Origin: Desulfobacterales bacterium
GTDB lineage: Bacteria > Desulfobacterota > Desulfobacteria > Desulfobacterales > JALSRD01
NCBI GenBank assembly: GCA_026984935.1
Contig: JALSRD010000106.1
Location: 37,918-101,917, forward strand
Length of the DNA stretch: 64,000 nt
Direction: 5' to 3'
Part shown: piece by piece, positions 36,842 through 46,685 of the stretch
Layout of the letters: every line of letters starts with the position of its first letter
How positions within the stretch are numbered: the first letter of the stretch is position 1
The notes under the pieces: generated by a model
What the model saw: the letters and a program-made list of their open reading frames with translations, nothing else
Databases searched by the model: none
What the model was told of the DNA's origin: nothing
Program-made: the position numbers and the translations under genes

Positions 36842-38077
36842 TCAACGCCTTCCCAGCTTGCGGAAGAGAACGGTCAGGCCGCCCACCACGGCGAGAATGA
36901 TGCCGATGCCGATCCAGCCCCAGGCCGAGGAGGCCTTGACCGTCACCCGGAACTCCAGCGGCTTTTCGACTTTTTCGCCGGCAACACGCACATTGACGGC
37001 ATAGTCACCCACCAGGGCTTCGCTGTACGGCGTGATGCTCAGCTCGACCTGTTTGAGTTCGCCGGGCTGGAGCGTGGTGATTTTCTGCGGTTTGAACGTC
37101 ACTTTCCAGTTTTCCGGTTTGAAGGATAAAAACTTGATATCGTTGTTGGCGGCCGAACCGGTGTTCTTGACGTAAAAGGACAGGCTGGCCGGTTTCCCCT
37201 GGTGGGCATCCAGCGAGAGCAGCCCGTTGGGCGTGCCGACGTCCAGGGCGTAGGTGCCCGTCAGCACGACTTTGAGCGTCGCTTCGGCGCGGGCGTCACC
37301 GGAACTCACCCGGATATGCAGGGGATATTCCCTGGCGGGCGCCTGCGGCGGCGGCTTGACCTCAACGGCCACGCTGGAGCTCTGCCCGGCCTTCAGACGC
37401 AGGCTCGAGATGTACTTGGATTCGTACGCCGGCTTGAAGTTAATCTCCCAACCCTCGGGGCCCTTGGCAAACAGGTCGAAAATCGCATCCTTGTCGAGCT
37501 TGCTCTCCACGTCCAGCGAAAATTCAAATTTGGCGTCCGACGGCCCCCGCAACACCGGGTAGGACGTGGTCAGCTTGACGCCCTTGACTTCGTCATTACC
37601 GGTGTTTTTGCGCCTGACCGTAACCTGTATGCGCCGACGGAACTTGAATTTGCCGTCGGGCGTACGGGCGGCGACCAAAAATAGATAGTCTCCCGGCGTC
37701 ACTTGCTTGGAGGGATGGGCTTCGAAGGTGATGCGCTTTTCTTCTCCGGAAGCCACGTGTACGCCGGTGACGGTATAGCGGTAGGTTTTGAGCCGCACTT
37801 TCCAGCGCGGCGGCACCTGGGCAACACGCACATCGAGGTCTTCATCCGAACGCCCTTTGTTGGTAAAGATCACGTCCATGCTGACATCGTCGCCCAAGGG
37901 CACCACCACGCCCGGATACTCCACAGCCATGCGAATCAGACGGGCCGGCTTCTTCTCGCGGCAGGCCGCTTCATCGGCGCGTGACGGTCCCGGCGCCGCG
38001 GCCCAGACCACCAGCATTACCAGGGTCACGATGCCGTAAAACAGTTTTCCAGTTCGTCCAGACAGGTGCATATTCAT
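36842..38077 (-). CDS. NEW3-domain membrane-anchored protein
   Basis: This 411-aa protein has an N-terminal signal (FYGIVTLVMLVVWAAAPGPSRA), repeated Ig-like beta domains including NEW3-type segments (VEYPGVVVPLGDDVSMDVIFTNKG, SLRLKAGQSSSVAVEVKPP, LQPGELKQVELSITP), and one C-terminal helix (WGWIGIGIILAVVGGLTVLF) with a basic tail inside. It is therefore an extracytoplasmic protein anchored near the ABC permease encoded downstream. The ATG at 38077 follows GGAGATGAAACC. Its partner ligand is unknown. Confidence 0.87.
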   Translation of the reverse strand: MNMHLSGRTGKLFYGIVTLVMLVVWAAAPGPSRADEAACREKKPARLIRMAVEYPGVVVPLGDDVSMDVIFTNKGRSDEDLDVRVAQVPPRWKVRLKTYRYTVTGVHVASGEEKRITFEAHPSKQVTPGDYLFLVAARTPDGKFKFRRRIQVTVRRKNTGNDEVKGVKLTTSYPVLRGPSDAKFEFSLDVESKLDKDAIFDLFAKGPEGWEINFKPAYESKYISSLRLKAGQSSSVAVEVKPPPQAPAREYPLHIRVSSGDARAEATLKVVLTGTYALDVGTPNGLLSLDAHQGKPASLSFYVKNTGSAANNDIKFLSFKPENWKVTFKPQKITTLQPGELKQVELSITPYSEALVGDYAVNVRVAGEKVEKPLEFRVTVKASSAWGWIGIGIILAVVGGLTVLFRKLGRR

Positions 38078-38154
38078 GGTTTCATCTCCGGTGGTAACGG
38101 CGCCCGCCGTCACTGTCCCGCCGTATGCTTTCGGATGCGACGGCGCCCTAAACG

Positions 38155-38195
38155 CCATCGGCCGCCGAAAGCGGTAACCGTTCGGCGGCCGATGG
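38155..38195 (-). terminator. perfect 15-bp hairpin downstream of groL
   Basis: CCATCGGCCGCCGAA at 38155-38169 is perfectly complementary to 38181-38195, with an 11-base loop that can itself pair. It lies 114 bp beyond the groL stop and 78 bp before the NEW3 start. There is only a short T-run (CGTTTAG), so it may end groESL transcription or stabilise the mRNA. Confidence 0.5.
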
Positions 38196-38308
38196 GGCAG
38201 TTGCCGACATGGTGGTCGTCGAAGCACTTTGCGCCGCGCGGAGCGCACGTTCTTCCCTTTAACCCGGAAAAGACAAAGGCGCCGGCGGCACTTGCGTTCA
38301 GCACATCC

Positions 38309-39961
<1,653 letters not shown>

Positions 39962-40249
39962 TTAATCCAGAATCCCCAGGATGTCGTCTTCGCGCATAAA
40001 CACATGCTCCACGCCATCGATTTTAATATCGTTCCCGGCGTACTTGGAAAACAGAACCCGGTCCCCGACTTTGACTTCCAGAGGCGTGCGCGTGCCGCTG
40101 TCATCCATTTTCCCGGGACCCACGGCCACAACTTTGCCCTCCTGGGGTTTCTCCTTGGCGGTATCCGGGATAATGATGCCTCCGGCGGTTTTCTGTTCCT
40201 CTTCCACGCGCAGTACCAGTACCCTGTCGTTCAACGGCTTGATTTTCAT
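39962..40249 (-). CDS. groS: 10-kDa co-chaperonin GroES
   Basis: This 95-aa protein starts [38 protein letters not shown], including the mobile loop that docks on GroEL, and ends [16 protein letters not shown]. The ATG at 40249 lies 11 bases after AGGAGG; a TTG at 40258 is in frame. I found no CIRCE operator upstream. The leader contains a near-palindrome at 40324-40344 (GCACGCATATATATTGTGTGC). Confidence 0.97.
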   Translation of the reverse strand: MKIKPLNDRVLVLRVEEEQKTAGGIIIPDTAKEKPQEGKVVAVGPGKMDDSGTRTPLEVKVGDRVLFSKYAGNDIKIDGVEHVFMREDDILGILD

Positions 40250-40323
40250 CTTGTTCAAAACCTCCTGTCCGATAAATTATGTTTTTCGCAACCCTCAGGT
40301 TCCGTGTCGATTTCCATGTCCGG

Positions 40324-40344
40324 GCACGCATATATATTGTGTGC
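40324..40344. promoter_or_regulatory. near-palindrome upstream of groS
   Basis: A 21-base AT-centred inverted repeat (arms GCACGCA/TGTGTGC around ATATATAT) lies about 75 bp upstream of groS and overlaps a possible -10 on the minus strand. It could be an operator replacing CIRCE, but this is only positional evidence. Confidence 0.35.
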
Positions 40345-40400
40345 ATCCGGTGCGGCCGGGAAATGTTGTCCGAATCCGCTCTGTTACCGTGCATTCCGCA

Positions 40401-40595
40401 TTACTGGGGTTTGGGGTGCGCCAGGCCGAAAAGGTCGACGCAGCCACAGAGCATGGCATGTTTGATAAAACGGCGCTCGGCGGCTTTGAAATCTTCAACA
40501 GAATAGTAGTTCAGGTTTTCCGGAATCCGGAAGGCTTTCTGGCAGGTCTCGTAGAGTTGGCGCAAGCCGGTATTTTCTTTGTGATTACCTTTCAT
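40401..40595 (-). CDS. 64-aa protein upstream of groESL
   Basis: This small hydrophilic protein starts MKGNHKENTGLRQLYETCQ and ends CGCVDLFGLAHPKPQ. It has a strong ribosome-binding site (GGAGGGGTTT) and a good promoter about 85 bp upstream. I do not recognise a family. Three cysteines (one in ETCQK, two in LCGCV) could bind metal or sense redox. It lies 151 bp upstream of groS on the same strand and may share its mRNA. Confidence 0.6.
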   Translation of the reverse strand: MKGNHKENTGLRQLYETCQKAFRIPENLNYYSVEDFKAAERRFIKHAMLCGCVDLFGLAHPKPQ

Positions 40596-40680
40596 AAACC
40601 CCTCCGCTCTGAAAAATAATCAAAGAAAATCGAATGGATACCGCATAGAAAAACCCCGGCGGCATCTTTTCCCAGAAAAT

Positions 40681-40708
40681 AAATAATCACCGACGGGCGA
40701 TTGTCAAC
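40681..40708 (-). promoter_or_regulatory. sigma-70-type promoter upstream of the 64-aa gene and groESL
   Basis: On the minus strand TTGACA (40703-40708) and TATTTA (40681-40686) are 16 bp apart. Transcription would start around 40674 and run through the 64-aa gene toward groES-groEL. Confidence 0.55.
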
Positions 40709-40857
40709 AAGGCCCATCTGAAAATTTCGTTGCGGCTTTTCTCAACTGCCCTGTCTGCGCACCAAGCCAGCGCTCAGGATGCCTGTGACAGGCCGGGGAC
40801 GGAAGGTTACGCCGGCAATCCTTAAATCCGCCCGTCGCTGGGAGGGCTTTCCGGCGT

Positions 40858-40887
40858 TTGCCGCCAGCAACGGGTTTGTGTTATGCT
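40858..40887 (+). promoter_or_regulatory. candidate promoter of the D-cysteine desulfhydrase-like gene
   Basis: TTGCCG at 40858-40863 and TATGCT at 40882-40887 are 18 bp apart, about 90 bp upstream of the start codon. The gap 40596-40975 holds this and the divergent promoter at 40681-40708, and no gene. Confidence 0.45.
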
Positions 40888-40975
40888 TTTTTAGACTCTC
40901 GGACTAGCAATGCCCACTGTATAGCCATACAGTGCTTTGCCGCCACGCATCACGTCATCAAGGAGGAAAATGGCC

Positions 40976-42001
40976 ATGCACGACACCGCACCGCTGAACT
41001 ACCCCGAGCGCATCGAACTGGCGCGCATTCCGACACCGCTGCAGAAAATGTCACGTCTGGGCCGCAAGCTGGGGGTGGAGGTTTTTTTCAAACGCGACGA
41101 TTTGACCGGCAGCGCCCTTTCGGGCAACAAGATCCGCAAACTGGAATTCATCCTGGCCGATGCCAGGGCCAACGGCGCCGACACGGTGCTGACCTGCGGT
41201 GGCGCCCAGTCCAACCACTGCCGTGCCACGGCCTTGGCAGCGGCCCGCGTGGGCCTGGGATCGCTGCTGCTGCTGCGCACGCCGGACCCGGACCATCCAC
41301 CGGCGCCGGACGGCAACATCCTGCTGGGCCGCATGGCCGGCGCCGAGATCGTGTGGGTCACGCCGGAAGAATACCAGCAGCGCGATGTTTTGTTCCAACG
41401 CGAGGCCGACCGCCTGCGCGCCGCCGGCAAAAAGCCCTACATCATCCCCGAAGGCGGTTCGACGGCCCTGGGGGCCTGGGGCTACGTGCGCGCCATGGCC
41501 GAGCTGGCCGCCGACCTGACCGCAATCGACGGCGGGCCCGTCAAGCCGACCACCGTTATTTCGGCCACCGGATCGGGCGGTACCACGGCCGGACTGCTGC
41601 TGGGCGCGCAGCTGCTGAATCTGGACGTGCGGGTGGCGGGCGTCAACGTGTGCAACGACCGCGACTATTTCGTCCAGGTGATCAACGGAATCTGCACCGA
41701 CTTTTTCAAAACCCAGTTCAAAGGCGGCGCCGCAAAACCCGCACGCCCCGTCGAGATCATCGACGGCTACGTGGGAAGGGGATATGCCCTCTCGCGGCCC
41801 GAGGAACTGCGCGCCATCTGCGAACTGGCGCGCCTAGAGGGCGTGGTCCTCGATCCGGTGTATACGGGCAAGGCTTTTTTCGGCATGCTGGCGGAACTGG
41901 AGAAAAACCGGCACGCCTTCGGCAGCCGCATCGTTTTTTACCACACCGGGGGCCTGTTCGGCCTGTTTCCCATTTTCGAACAGGTGGCAGCAGTGCTGTA
42001 G
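40976..42001 (+). CDS. D-cysteine desulfhydrase / ACC deaminase family PLP enzyme
   Basis: This 341-aa PLP enzyme shows VEVFFKRDDLTGSALSGNKIRKLEF (Schiff-base lysine in GNKIRK), TCGGAQSNHCRATALAAA, IPEGGSTALGAWGYVRA and ATGSGGTTAGLLLGAQL, the phosphate-binding loop. Members degrade D-cysteine to pyruvate, sulfide and ammonia, or deaminate 1-aminocyclopropane-1-carboxylate; the first fits a sulfur-metabolising anaerobe better. The ATG at 40976 is nine bases after GGAGG; another at 40970 is too close. Confidence 0.88.
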   Translation: MHDTAPLNYPERIELARIPTPLQKMSRLGRKLGVEVFFKRDDLTGSALSGNKIRKLEFILADARANGADTVLTCGGAQSNHCRATALAAARVGLGSLLLLRTPDPDHPPAPDGNILLGRMAGAEIVWVTPEEYQQRDVLFQREADRLRAAGKKPYIIPEGGSTALGAWGYVRAMAELAADLTAIDGGPVKPTTVISATGSGGTTAGLLLGAQLLNLDVRVAGVNVCNDRDYFVQVINGICTDFFKTQFKGGAAKPARPVEIIDGYVGRGYALSRPEELRAICELARLEGVVLDPVYTGKAFFGMLAELEKNRHAFGSRIVFYHTGGLFGLFPIFEQVAAVL

Positions 42002-42058
42002 GCGTTCAGGCCGACGGCCGAATTTTGCCGATCGCCGGACCGCCGCCGACGCAGAACG

Positions 42059-42997
42059 CTATTTCCCGGAACAGGCGCTGCACAGCGCCAGGATTTCCTG
42101 CAGGCGCCCCTCGGCCAGGGCGATGTGGGTGTCGGCCGCCCCGTAGTACATCTTCAGCATTCCGTCCTCTTCCAGGATGAGGCCACAGGGGAAGATGACA
42201 TTGGGCACGTCGCCCGTGCGTTCGTAGATCTCTTCGGGGCCGAAGATGAAATGCGGCGTGTAGCCGATCACACGGGCCGGGTTTTGGAGGTCGAGCAGCA
42301 GGCACCCCAGCCGGTAGAGGTTGCCCGACGGCGTGCGGCGCACACCGTGATAAAACGCCAGCCAGCCTTTTTCTGTTCTGATGGGCGGTGTCGAAATGCC
42401 CAGCTTGGACCCCCCCCAGCCGGGCTCCGCCGACAGCAGGACGCGCGCGCGGCCCCAGTGGACCATATCAAAAGATTCCTGCAGCCAGATGTCGCCGCGC
42501 TGGCCCCCGAAACCGCCGGGGCGGTCGATCAGCATGTATTTCCCGTCGATTTTTTCAGGGAACAGAACGGCATCCTTGTTGTCCACTTCGGTCGCCAGCG
42601 CCAGGCGCTCGAACGTTTTGAAATCGCAGGTCCGGCCGATGGCGACCCGGGGGCCGTAGGGTCCGAAGGCCGTATAGGTGATATAATAGGCATCTTCAAT
42701 CCGGGTGATGCGCGGATCTTCCACCCCGTAGGCCTCATAGACACCGTATTCGGCATCTTCAGCCGGGGTGATCCAGGGGTGCTCTTCGACCTTGAAATTG
42801 TAACCGTCATCCGACCAGGCCTTGGTCAAGTGGCTGCGGCCGGAAAGGTCTTCGATCCGCAGCACAAGCAGGTAGCGGCCTTCGAATCTGACGGCCGCCG
42901 CATTGAATACCGTGTTGCAGGCGTAGGGCACATCCTTGCGGCTCAAGATGGGATTCCGGCGGTAGCGTCTGAACGGATGCAAGATTGATTGTTCCAT
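42059..42997 (-). CDS. GH130-family glycoside phosphorylase
   Basis: This 312-aa five-bladed beta-propeller enzyme has the GH130 marks NPILSRKDVPYACNTVFNAAA, LLVLRIEDLSGRSHL, GVEDPRITRIEDAYYITYTA and FYHGVRR. The family phosphorolyses beta-mannosides, giving mannose-1-phosphate. The ATG at 42997 follows AAGGGGAAATCAGC. A GT4 glycosyltransferase lies 13 bp upstream, so the pair may build and recycle a mannose-type storage glycan or glycoside. Confidence 0.88.
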   Translation of the reverse strand: MEQSILHPFRRYRRNPILSRKDVPYACNTVFNAAAVRFEGRYLLVLRIEDLSGRSHLTKAWSDDGYNFKVEEHPWITPAEDAEYGVYEAYGVEDPRITRIEDAYYITYTAFGPYGPRVAIGRTCDFKTFERLALATEVDNKDAVLFPEKIDGKYMLIDRPGGFGGQRGDIWLQESFDMVHWGRARVLLSAEPGWGGSKLGISTPPIRTEKGWLAFYHGVRRTPSGNLYRLGCLLLDLQNPARVIGYTPHFIFGPEEIYERTGDVPNVIFPCGLILEEDGMLKMYYGAADTHIALAEGRLQEILALCSACSGK

Positions 42998-43010
42998 GCT
43001 GATTTCCCCT

Positions 43011-44150
43011 TTATTCCACCCAGATGGTTCTCGATTCCAGAAAGGCATTGTCGATAAAGCCCTGATAGACCCGCATGTGCGCACGCGCAATTCGCGACCA
43101 GCCGATGCAGTCGCGCACGTAACGCCGCGCATTGGCGGAAAGACGGGCGGCGAGGGCTTCGTCGGACAGGATTTTCACGATGTTATCCACGAACTGATCT
43201 TTGTTTTCACTGACCAGACCGGCTCCGGAACGCTCCAGAATGCCCTTCATGGCCCCGCTGCTGCTGGCCACAATCGGACGGCCGAAGGCAAAAGCATGGG
43301 CCAAGATGCCGCTTTGCGAATTGATGGTGTACGGCAACACCATCACGTCGGCCGCCGAGAGAATGGTGTCGAAAGTCTGCTGTTTGAGCTGGCCGCGGAT
43401 CAGGTAAATATGATCGTTGACCGGTGACTGCCGGATTTTGCCGAGAAGATGCCTGCGGTACTGCAGGTGCTCGTTGCCGCGGGTCTTGCCGGCCACGACC
43501 AGTACGGCATCGGGGTAGGCCTGCAGAATGCGGGGCAGCAGGTCCACGATCAGCTCGAAGTTCTTGCTGGGGCGGAAGTAGCCGATCATCAGGATGATCT
43601 TCCGGTCGGCGGGCAGGTTGAGCTGCGCCCGGGCATCCGGCACGGGGTCCAGTTCCCGGGCCCCGTGAGGCACCACGTGAATATGGGACGGATCCGCAAA
43701 GGGAGCCGCCTGTATGAGGATTTCCTTCTGAAAATCCTCATGCACGATGATCCGGTTGGCGTGCAGCAGAATCGAGCGCAGGATCATCTGGTGCGCCTCG
43801 GGAGGGTCCCGGTACACCGTATGCAGGGTCGCCACAACCGGAATGCCCGTGAGGCGGAACCTTAAAATCAGGGGCACCACGGACACGCCCGCAAATTTTC
43901 CGAACAGCCCGAACTCATGCTGGATGTGGACCACGTCCGGGGTAAAGCGGACCATGGTGGAATAGGCTTTCTGGGCCAGATCGCCGTCTTCGTAGTCAAA
44001 GCAGGGAAACACCTGCCGGCCGCTGCTGCCGACATGCGCGACGAGATAGATGTCGTTACGTTCCGTTCGCAGGGCCTCGGTCAGATACTGGGTGTAGGTG
44101 GCAATGCCGCATTCAATGGGCGGGTAGGTGGAAATCATTCCAATGCGCAT
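43011..44150 (-). CDS. GT4-family glycosyltransferase
   Basis: This 379-aa GT-B enzyme starts MRIGMISTYPPIECGIATYTQYL, has VDVVHIQHEFG-type and VVPHGARELD acceptor-domain motifs and the donor-binding region IILMIGYFRPSKNFELIVDLLPRI...PYTINSQSGILAHAFAFGRPIVAS. The sugar is not predictable. GAGGAGG precedes the ATG at 44150. Upstream, 44151-44396 holds no gene but includes a short palindrome, ATGAT-A-ATCAT, at 44224-44234. Confidence 0.88.
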   Translation of the reverse strand: MRIGMISTYPPIECGIATYTQYLTEALRTERNDIYLVAHVGSSGRQVFPCFDYEDGDLAQKAYSTMVRFTPDVVHIQHEFGLFGKFAGVSVVPLILRFRLTGIPVVATLHTVYRDPPEAHQMILRSILLHANRIIVHEDFQKEILIQAAPFADPSHIHVVPHGARELDPVPDARAQLNLPADRKIILMIGYFRPSKNFELIVDLLPRILQAYPDAVLVVAGKTRGNEHLQYRRHLLGKIRQSPVNDHIYLIRGQLKQQTFDTILSAADVMVLPYTINSQSGILAHAFAFGRPIVASSSGAMKGILERSGAGLVSENKDQFVDNIVKILSDEALAARLSANARRYVRDCIGWSRIARAHMRVYQGFIDNAFLESRTIWVE

Positions 44151-44396
44151 GGCAACCTCCTCGGCAAAAGGGTTGAATGCACGGAAAGCGACCATCCGGG
44201 TCGATACTAAATGACTCGTCTACATGATAATCATTTTACTGTCCGGGAAAAGGGGTTCGGGGAGACGGGAAAAAATTCGGTCCACATCGCCGCAACTTCG
44301 GCGTGGCCGGCCGTGCGGGGACAGCCCGCACCGGCGCCAGGCGGCCGGCCGGCAGTCAACACACGCCCGGGCCATGGACAAGCCGGCCGGTACAGC

Positions 44397-44936
44397 CTAG
44401 ATCGATGTCAGGAGTCCACCCAGGTGCTCGATGATTTCAGCCTTCACCTCTTCGGGTGACAACCCGTCGCAGACCACCGTGATATCGGCATAGCGGACAT
44501 AGAGCGGATGGCGCTCGCGGTACAGCTGGGAAAGGGTCTGGCCCGGTGCATACACGACACCGCGCGCATCCAGGTTGTCGAGCCGCTGCGCGAGAAGGCC
44601 CGGTGCAATGTCGAGAAAGACGATCCTCCCGCCGAGCCCGAGATGCTGCATGGACCGGCGGCTGTAGACGACGCTGCCGCCGGTGGCGATCACGTGGGCG
44701 GACGGAGCCAGCGACAAAATGGCCCGCTCCTCGCATTTCTTAAAGCCTTCGATGCCGCGGTCCGCGATAATTCCGGGCAGTTTTCGGCCCTCGCGCTCCT
44801 GGATATAAATGTCCGTATCCAGAAACCCGTACCCCAGCTGTTTGGCCAGCAGCACACCCACCGTGCTCTTGCCCACCCCGGGCATGCCGACGAGCACCAG
44901 ATTGACCTGCGGCGGTTTGCCGACACCGTTATGCAT
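44397..44936 (-). CDS. aroK: shikimate kinase
   Basis: This 179-aa kinase phosphorylates shikimate in the aromatic amino-acid pathway. It has the P-loop LVGMPGVGKSTVG, the shikimate-binding DTDIYIQEREGRKLPGIIADRG, ATGGSVVYS (GGG-type loop with Ser) and ERHPLY with the lid arginine. The ATG at 44936 (MHNGVGKPPQ) is the best start; the frame continues upstream without family similarity. AroL-like homologues are common in Desulfobacterota. Confidence 0.85.
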   Translation of the reverse strand: MHNGVGKPPQVNLVLVGMPGVGKSTVGVLLAKQLGYGFLDTDIYIQEREGRKLPGIIADRGIEGFKKCEERAILSLAPSAHVIATGGSVVYSRRSMQHLGLGGRIVFLDIAPGLLAQRLDNLDARGVVYAPGQTLSQLYRERHPLYVRYADITVVCDGLSPEEVKAEIIEHLGGLLTSI

Positions 44937-45070
44937 ACCGGTTTCCGGACGGGTGTTGCTTATCCCGGCACGGCGGGAGCCGGAGGGCGGCAGCACCCGG
45001 GCGCCGGAGGCTCGGCGTCGTCAAGCCGTGGCCCCCGGCGAAGACCGCCGCCGGATAAACATCCCCGCGG

Positions 45071-46225
45071 TTACTTGAGCTTGCCCAGCACTGCGCTGGC
45101 GATGGTGTTTTTCTGGATTTCCTTGGTGCCTTCGTAAATCTCGGTGATCTTGGCGTCGCGGTAGAAGCGCTCCACTTCGTACTCGGCAATGTAACCGTAA
45201 CCGCCGTGCAGTTGAATGGCTTCATCGGCAACCTCAACAGCCGTACGTGCCGCGAACATCTTCGCCATGGAGGTCAGCTTGGGGTCGATGCGCCCCTGAT
45301 CGAAATTCCAGGCGGCTTTATAGGTAATCAGCCGGGCCAGCTCGATCTTGGTGGCCATATCGGCCAGCTTGTGCTGGGTGACCTGAAACTGGGCGATCTT
45401 TCTGCCGAACTGCTCGCGCTGCTTGACATACGCCAGGGCGCGGTCATAGGCCCCCTGGGCCGTACCCAGGGCCTGGGCGGCAATCAGGATGCGGCTTTCA
45501 TCAAAAAACTCGAGAACCTGGTAGAACCCGCGCCCCTCCTTGCCGATGAGGTTGGAAAGCGGCACGCGCACATCTTTGAAGTTCACCTCGGCCGTAGCCA
45601 TCATGCGGATACCCATTTTGCTGCCCACGTCTGTGGCGGTTATTCCGGGCCGGTCCCCCTCCACCAGGATCATGCTCATCCCACGGTATCCCGGTTTGGC
45701 ATCCGCGTCGGTCTGGCACAAAACGCAGTAAAAGCCGGCCAGCCCGCCATTGGTGATAAAGGTCTTGGTGCCGTTGATCACCCAGCTGTCCCCGTCTTTG
45801 ACGGCCATCGTGTCCATGAACGTGATGTCGGATCCGTGGTCTGGTTCGGTGAATGCGCCCGCCGAGAGCATCTCCCCCTCGGCAACCTTGGGCAGAAAAC
45901 GCTGCTTCAGTTCCTCGCTGGCAAACCGCAGCACGCATTCGGAGGCAAAGGAAGCCAGAATAACCGCACTGCCGATGGTCGAGTCCTGGCTGCAGAAAGC
46001 ATCGGCGATGATGATGTTTTCCAACACACCGAGCCCCTGACCGGAGTAGCTTTCCGGGAAATGGATCCCGATAAACCCCAGTTCCGCTGCTTTTTTCCAT
46101 ATTTTTTCCGGAAATGCGTGTTTTTCCTCCAGCTCCAAGGCCAGGTTTTTGTCAAACTCACCCTTGGCAAATTCACGTGCGGCTTTCTGAATCTCTTTTT
46201 GCGACCGATCCAGTTCAAAATCCAT
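45071..46225 (-). CDS. acyl-CoA dehydrogenase
   Basis: This 384-aa FAD enzyme oxidises acyl-CoA to enoyl-CoA and passes electrons to ETF. It starts MDFELDRSQKEIQKAAREFAKGE, with GAFTEPDHGSDIT (FAD/substrate loop), NGTKTFITNGG, REQFGRKIAQFQVTQHKLADM, and the C-terminal block QLHGGYGYIAEYEVERFYRDAKITEIYEGTKEIQ containing the base Glu. GGGAGG precedes the ATG at 46225. A copy of the dispersed repeat lies immediately upstream. Confidence 0.94.
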   Translation of the reverse strand: MDFELDRSQKEIQKAAREFAKGEFDKNLALELEEKHAFPEKIWKKAAELGFIGIHFPESYSGQGLGVLENIIIADAFCSQDSTIGSAVILASFASECVLRFASEELKQRFLPKVAEGEMLSAGAFTEPDHGSDITFMDTMAVKDGDSWVINGTKTFITNGGLAGFYCVLCQTDADAKPGYRGMSMILVEGDRPGITATDVGSKMGIRMMATAEVNFKDVRVPLSNLIGKEGRGFYQVLEFFDESRILIAAQALGTAQGAYDRALAYVKQREQFGRKIAQFQVTQHKLADMATKIELARLITYKAAWNFDQGRIDPKLTSMAKMFAARTAVEVADEAIQLHGGYGYIAEYEVERFYRDAKITEIYEGTKEIQKNTIASAVLGKLK

Positions 46226-46246
46226 GTGCGCCCTCCCAGATTTGAT

Positions 46247-46364
46247 AGTTGATGATTTCCAAAAAAGTCCGGACTTCCCGCTTGCGCAAGCCTTTTCGGC
46301 GGCTGTGCGCCGTTTAGCCAAATCCCAGGAACGTTGTCGCTACGCCCCCCAAACAGCCCGGGAT
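46247..46364 (-). repeat. dispersed intergenic repeat, copy 2
   Basis: Read on the minus strand, this aligns with 28499-28622 over about 120 bases, with blocks AGCGACAACGTT, ACGGCGCAC, CCGAAAA, GCGCAAGCGG, CCGGACTTTTTT and GAAATCATCAACT in the same order. This copy has two perfect 12-bp palindromes, GCTTGCGCAAGC and AAGTCCGGACTT, the second followed by Ts. It ends 21 bp before the acyl-CoA dehydrogenase start and points toward it. Confidence 0.75.
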
Positions 46365-46613
46365 TTTTAGCACGCCACCCCTAACAGCGCTTTTTACCGA
46401 AAAATCTTGAATTTCACTCGAAACCGGCTTCTGGCGATTCTGTCAGAGTTGAATTGGCGATTCATCAAACGTCCGGCTGCCATTTCGATGACGACCTGTT
46501 CATAGCGTTTCACCGCTTTTTAGGCAATGCTTTATTGCACCCCGCCGGCCTGCCGGCCGCCTGCCAACGAACTGCCCGTTGCAAAAGCGGCGCCCGCGCT
46601 GCCCAAAAGTTGC
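46365..46613. other. intergenic stretch between acyl-CoA dehydrogenase and cooC
   Basis: I see no gene in this stretch. It contains short GC-rich inverted repeats (GCCGGCCTGCCGGC near 46545) and leads into the cooC promoter. Confidence 0.35.
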
Positions 46614-46642
46614 TTGACTGTTCATTCGGGCTGCCTTATTTA
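46614..46642 (+). promoter_or_regulatory. sigma-70-type promoter of the cooC array
   Basis: TTGACT at 46614-46619 and TATTTA at 46637-46642 are 17 bp apart, about 44 bp before the cooC start. The leader downstream is AT-rich (TTATTAGATTTTAACG). Confidence 0.6.
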
Positions 46643-46685
46643 TTAGATTTTAACGAGATTCTAATTTTCGGAAAGGAACTGAACC

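Noticed and set aside
40260..40400. CIRCE heat-shock operator expected upstream of groES
   Set aside because: I looked for TTAGCACTC-N9-GAGTGCTAA and found no match; only a different near-palindrome is present.
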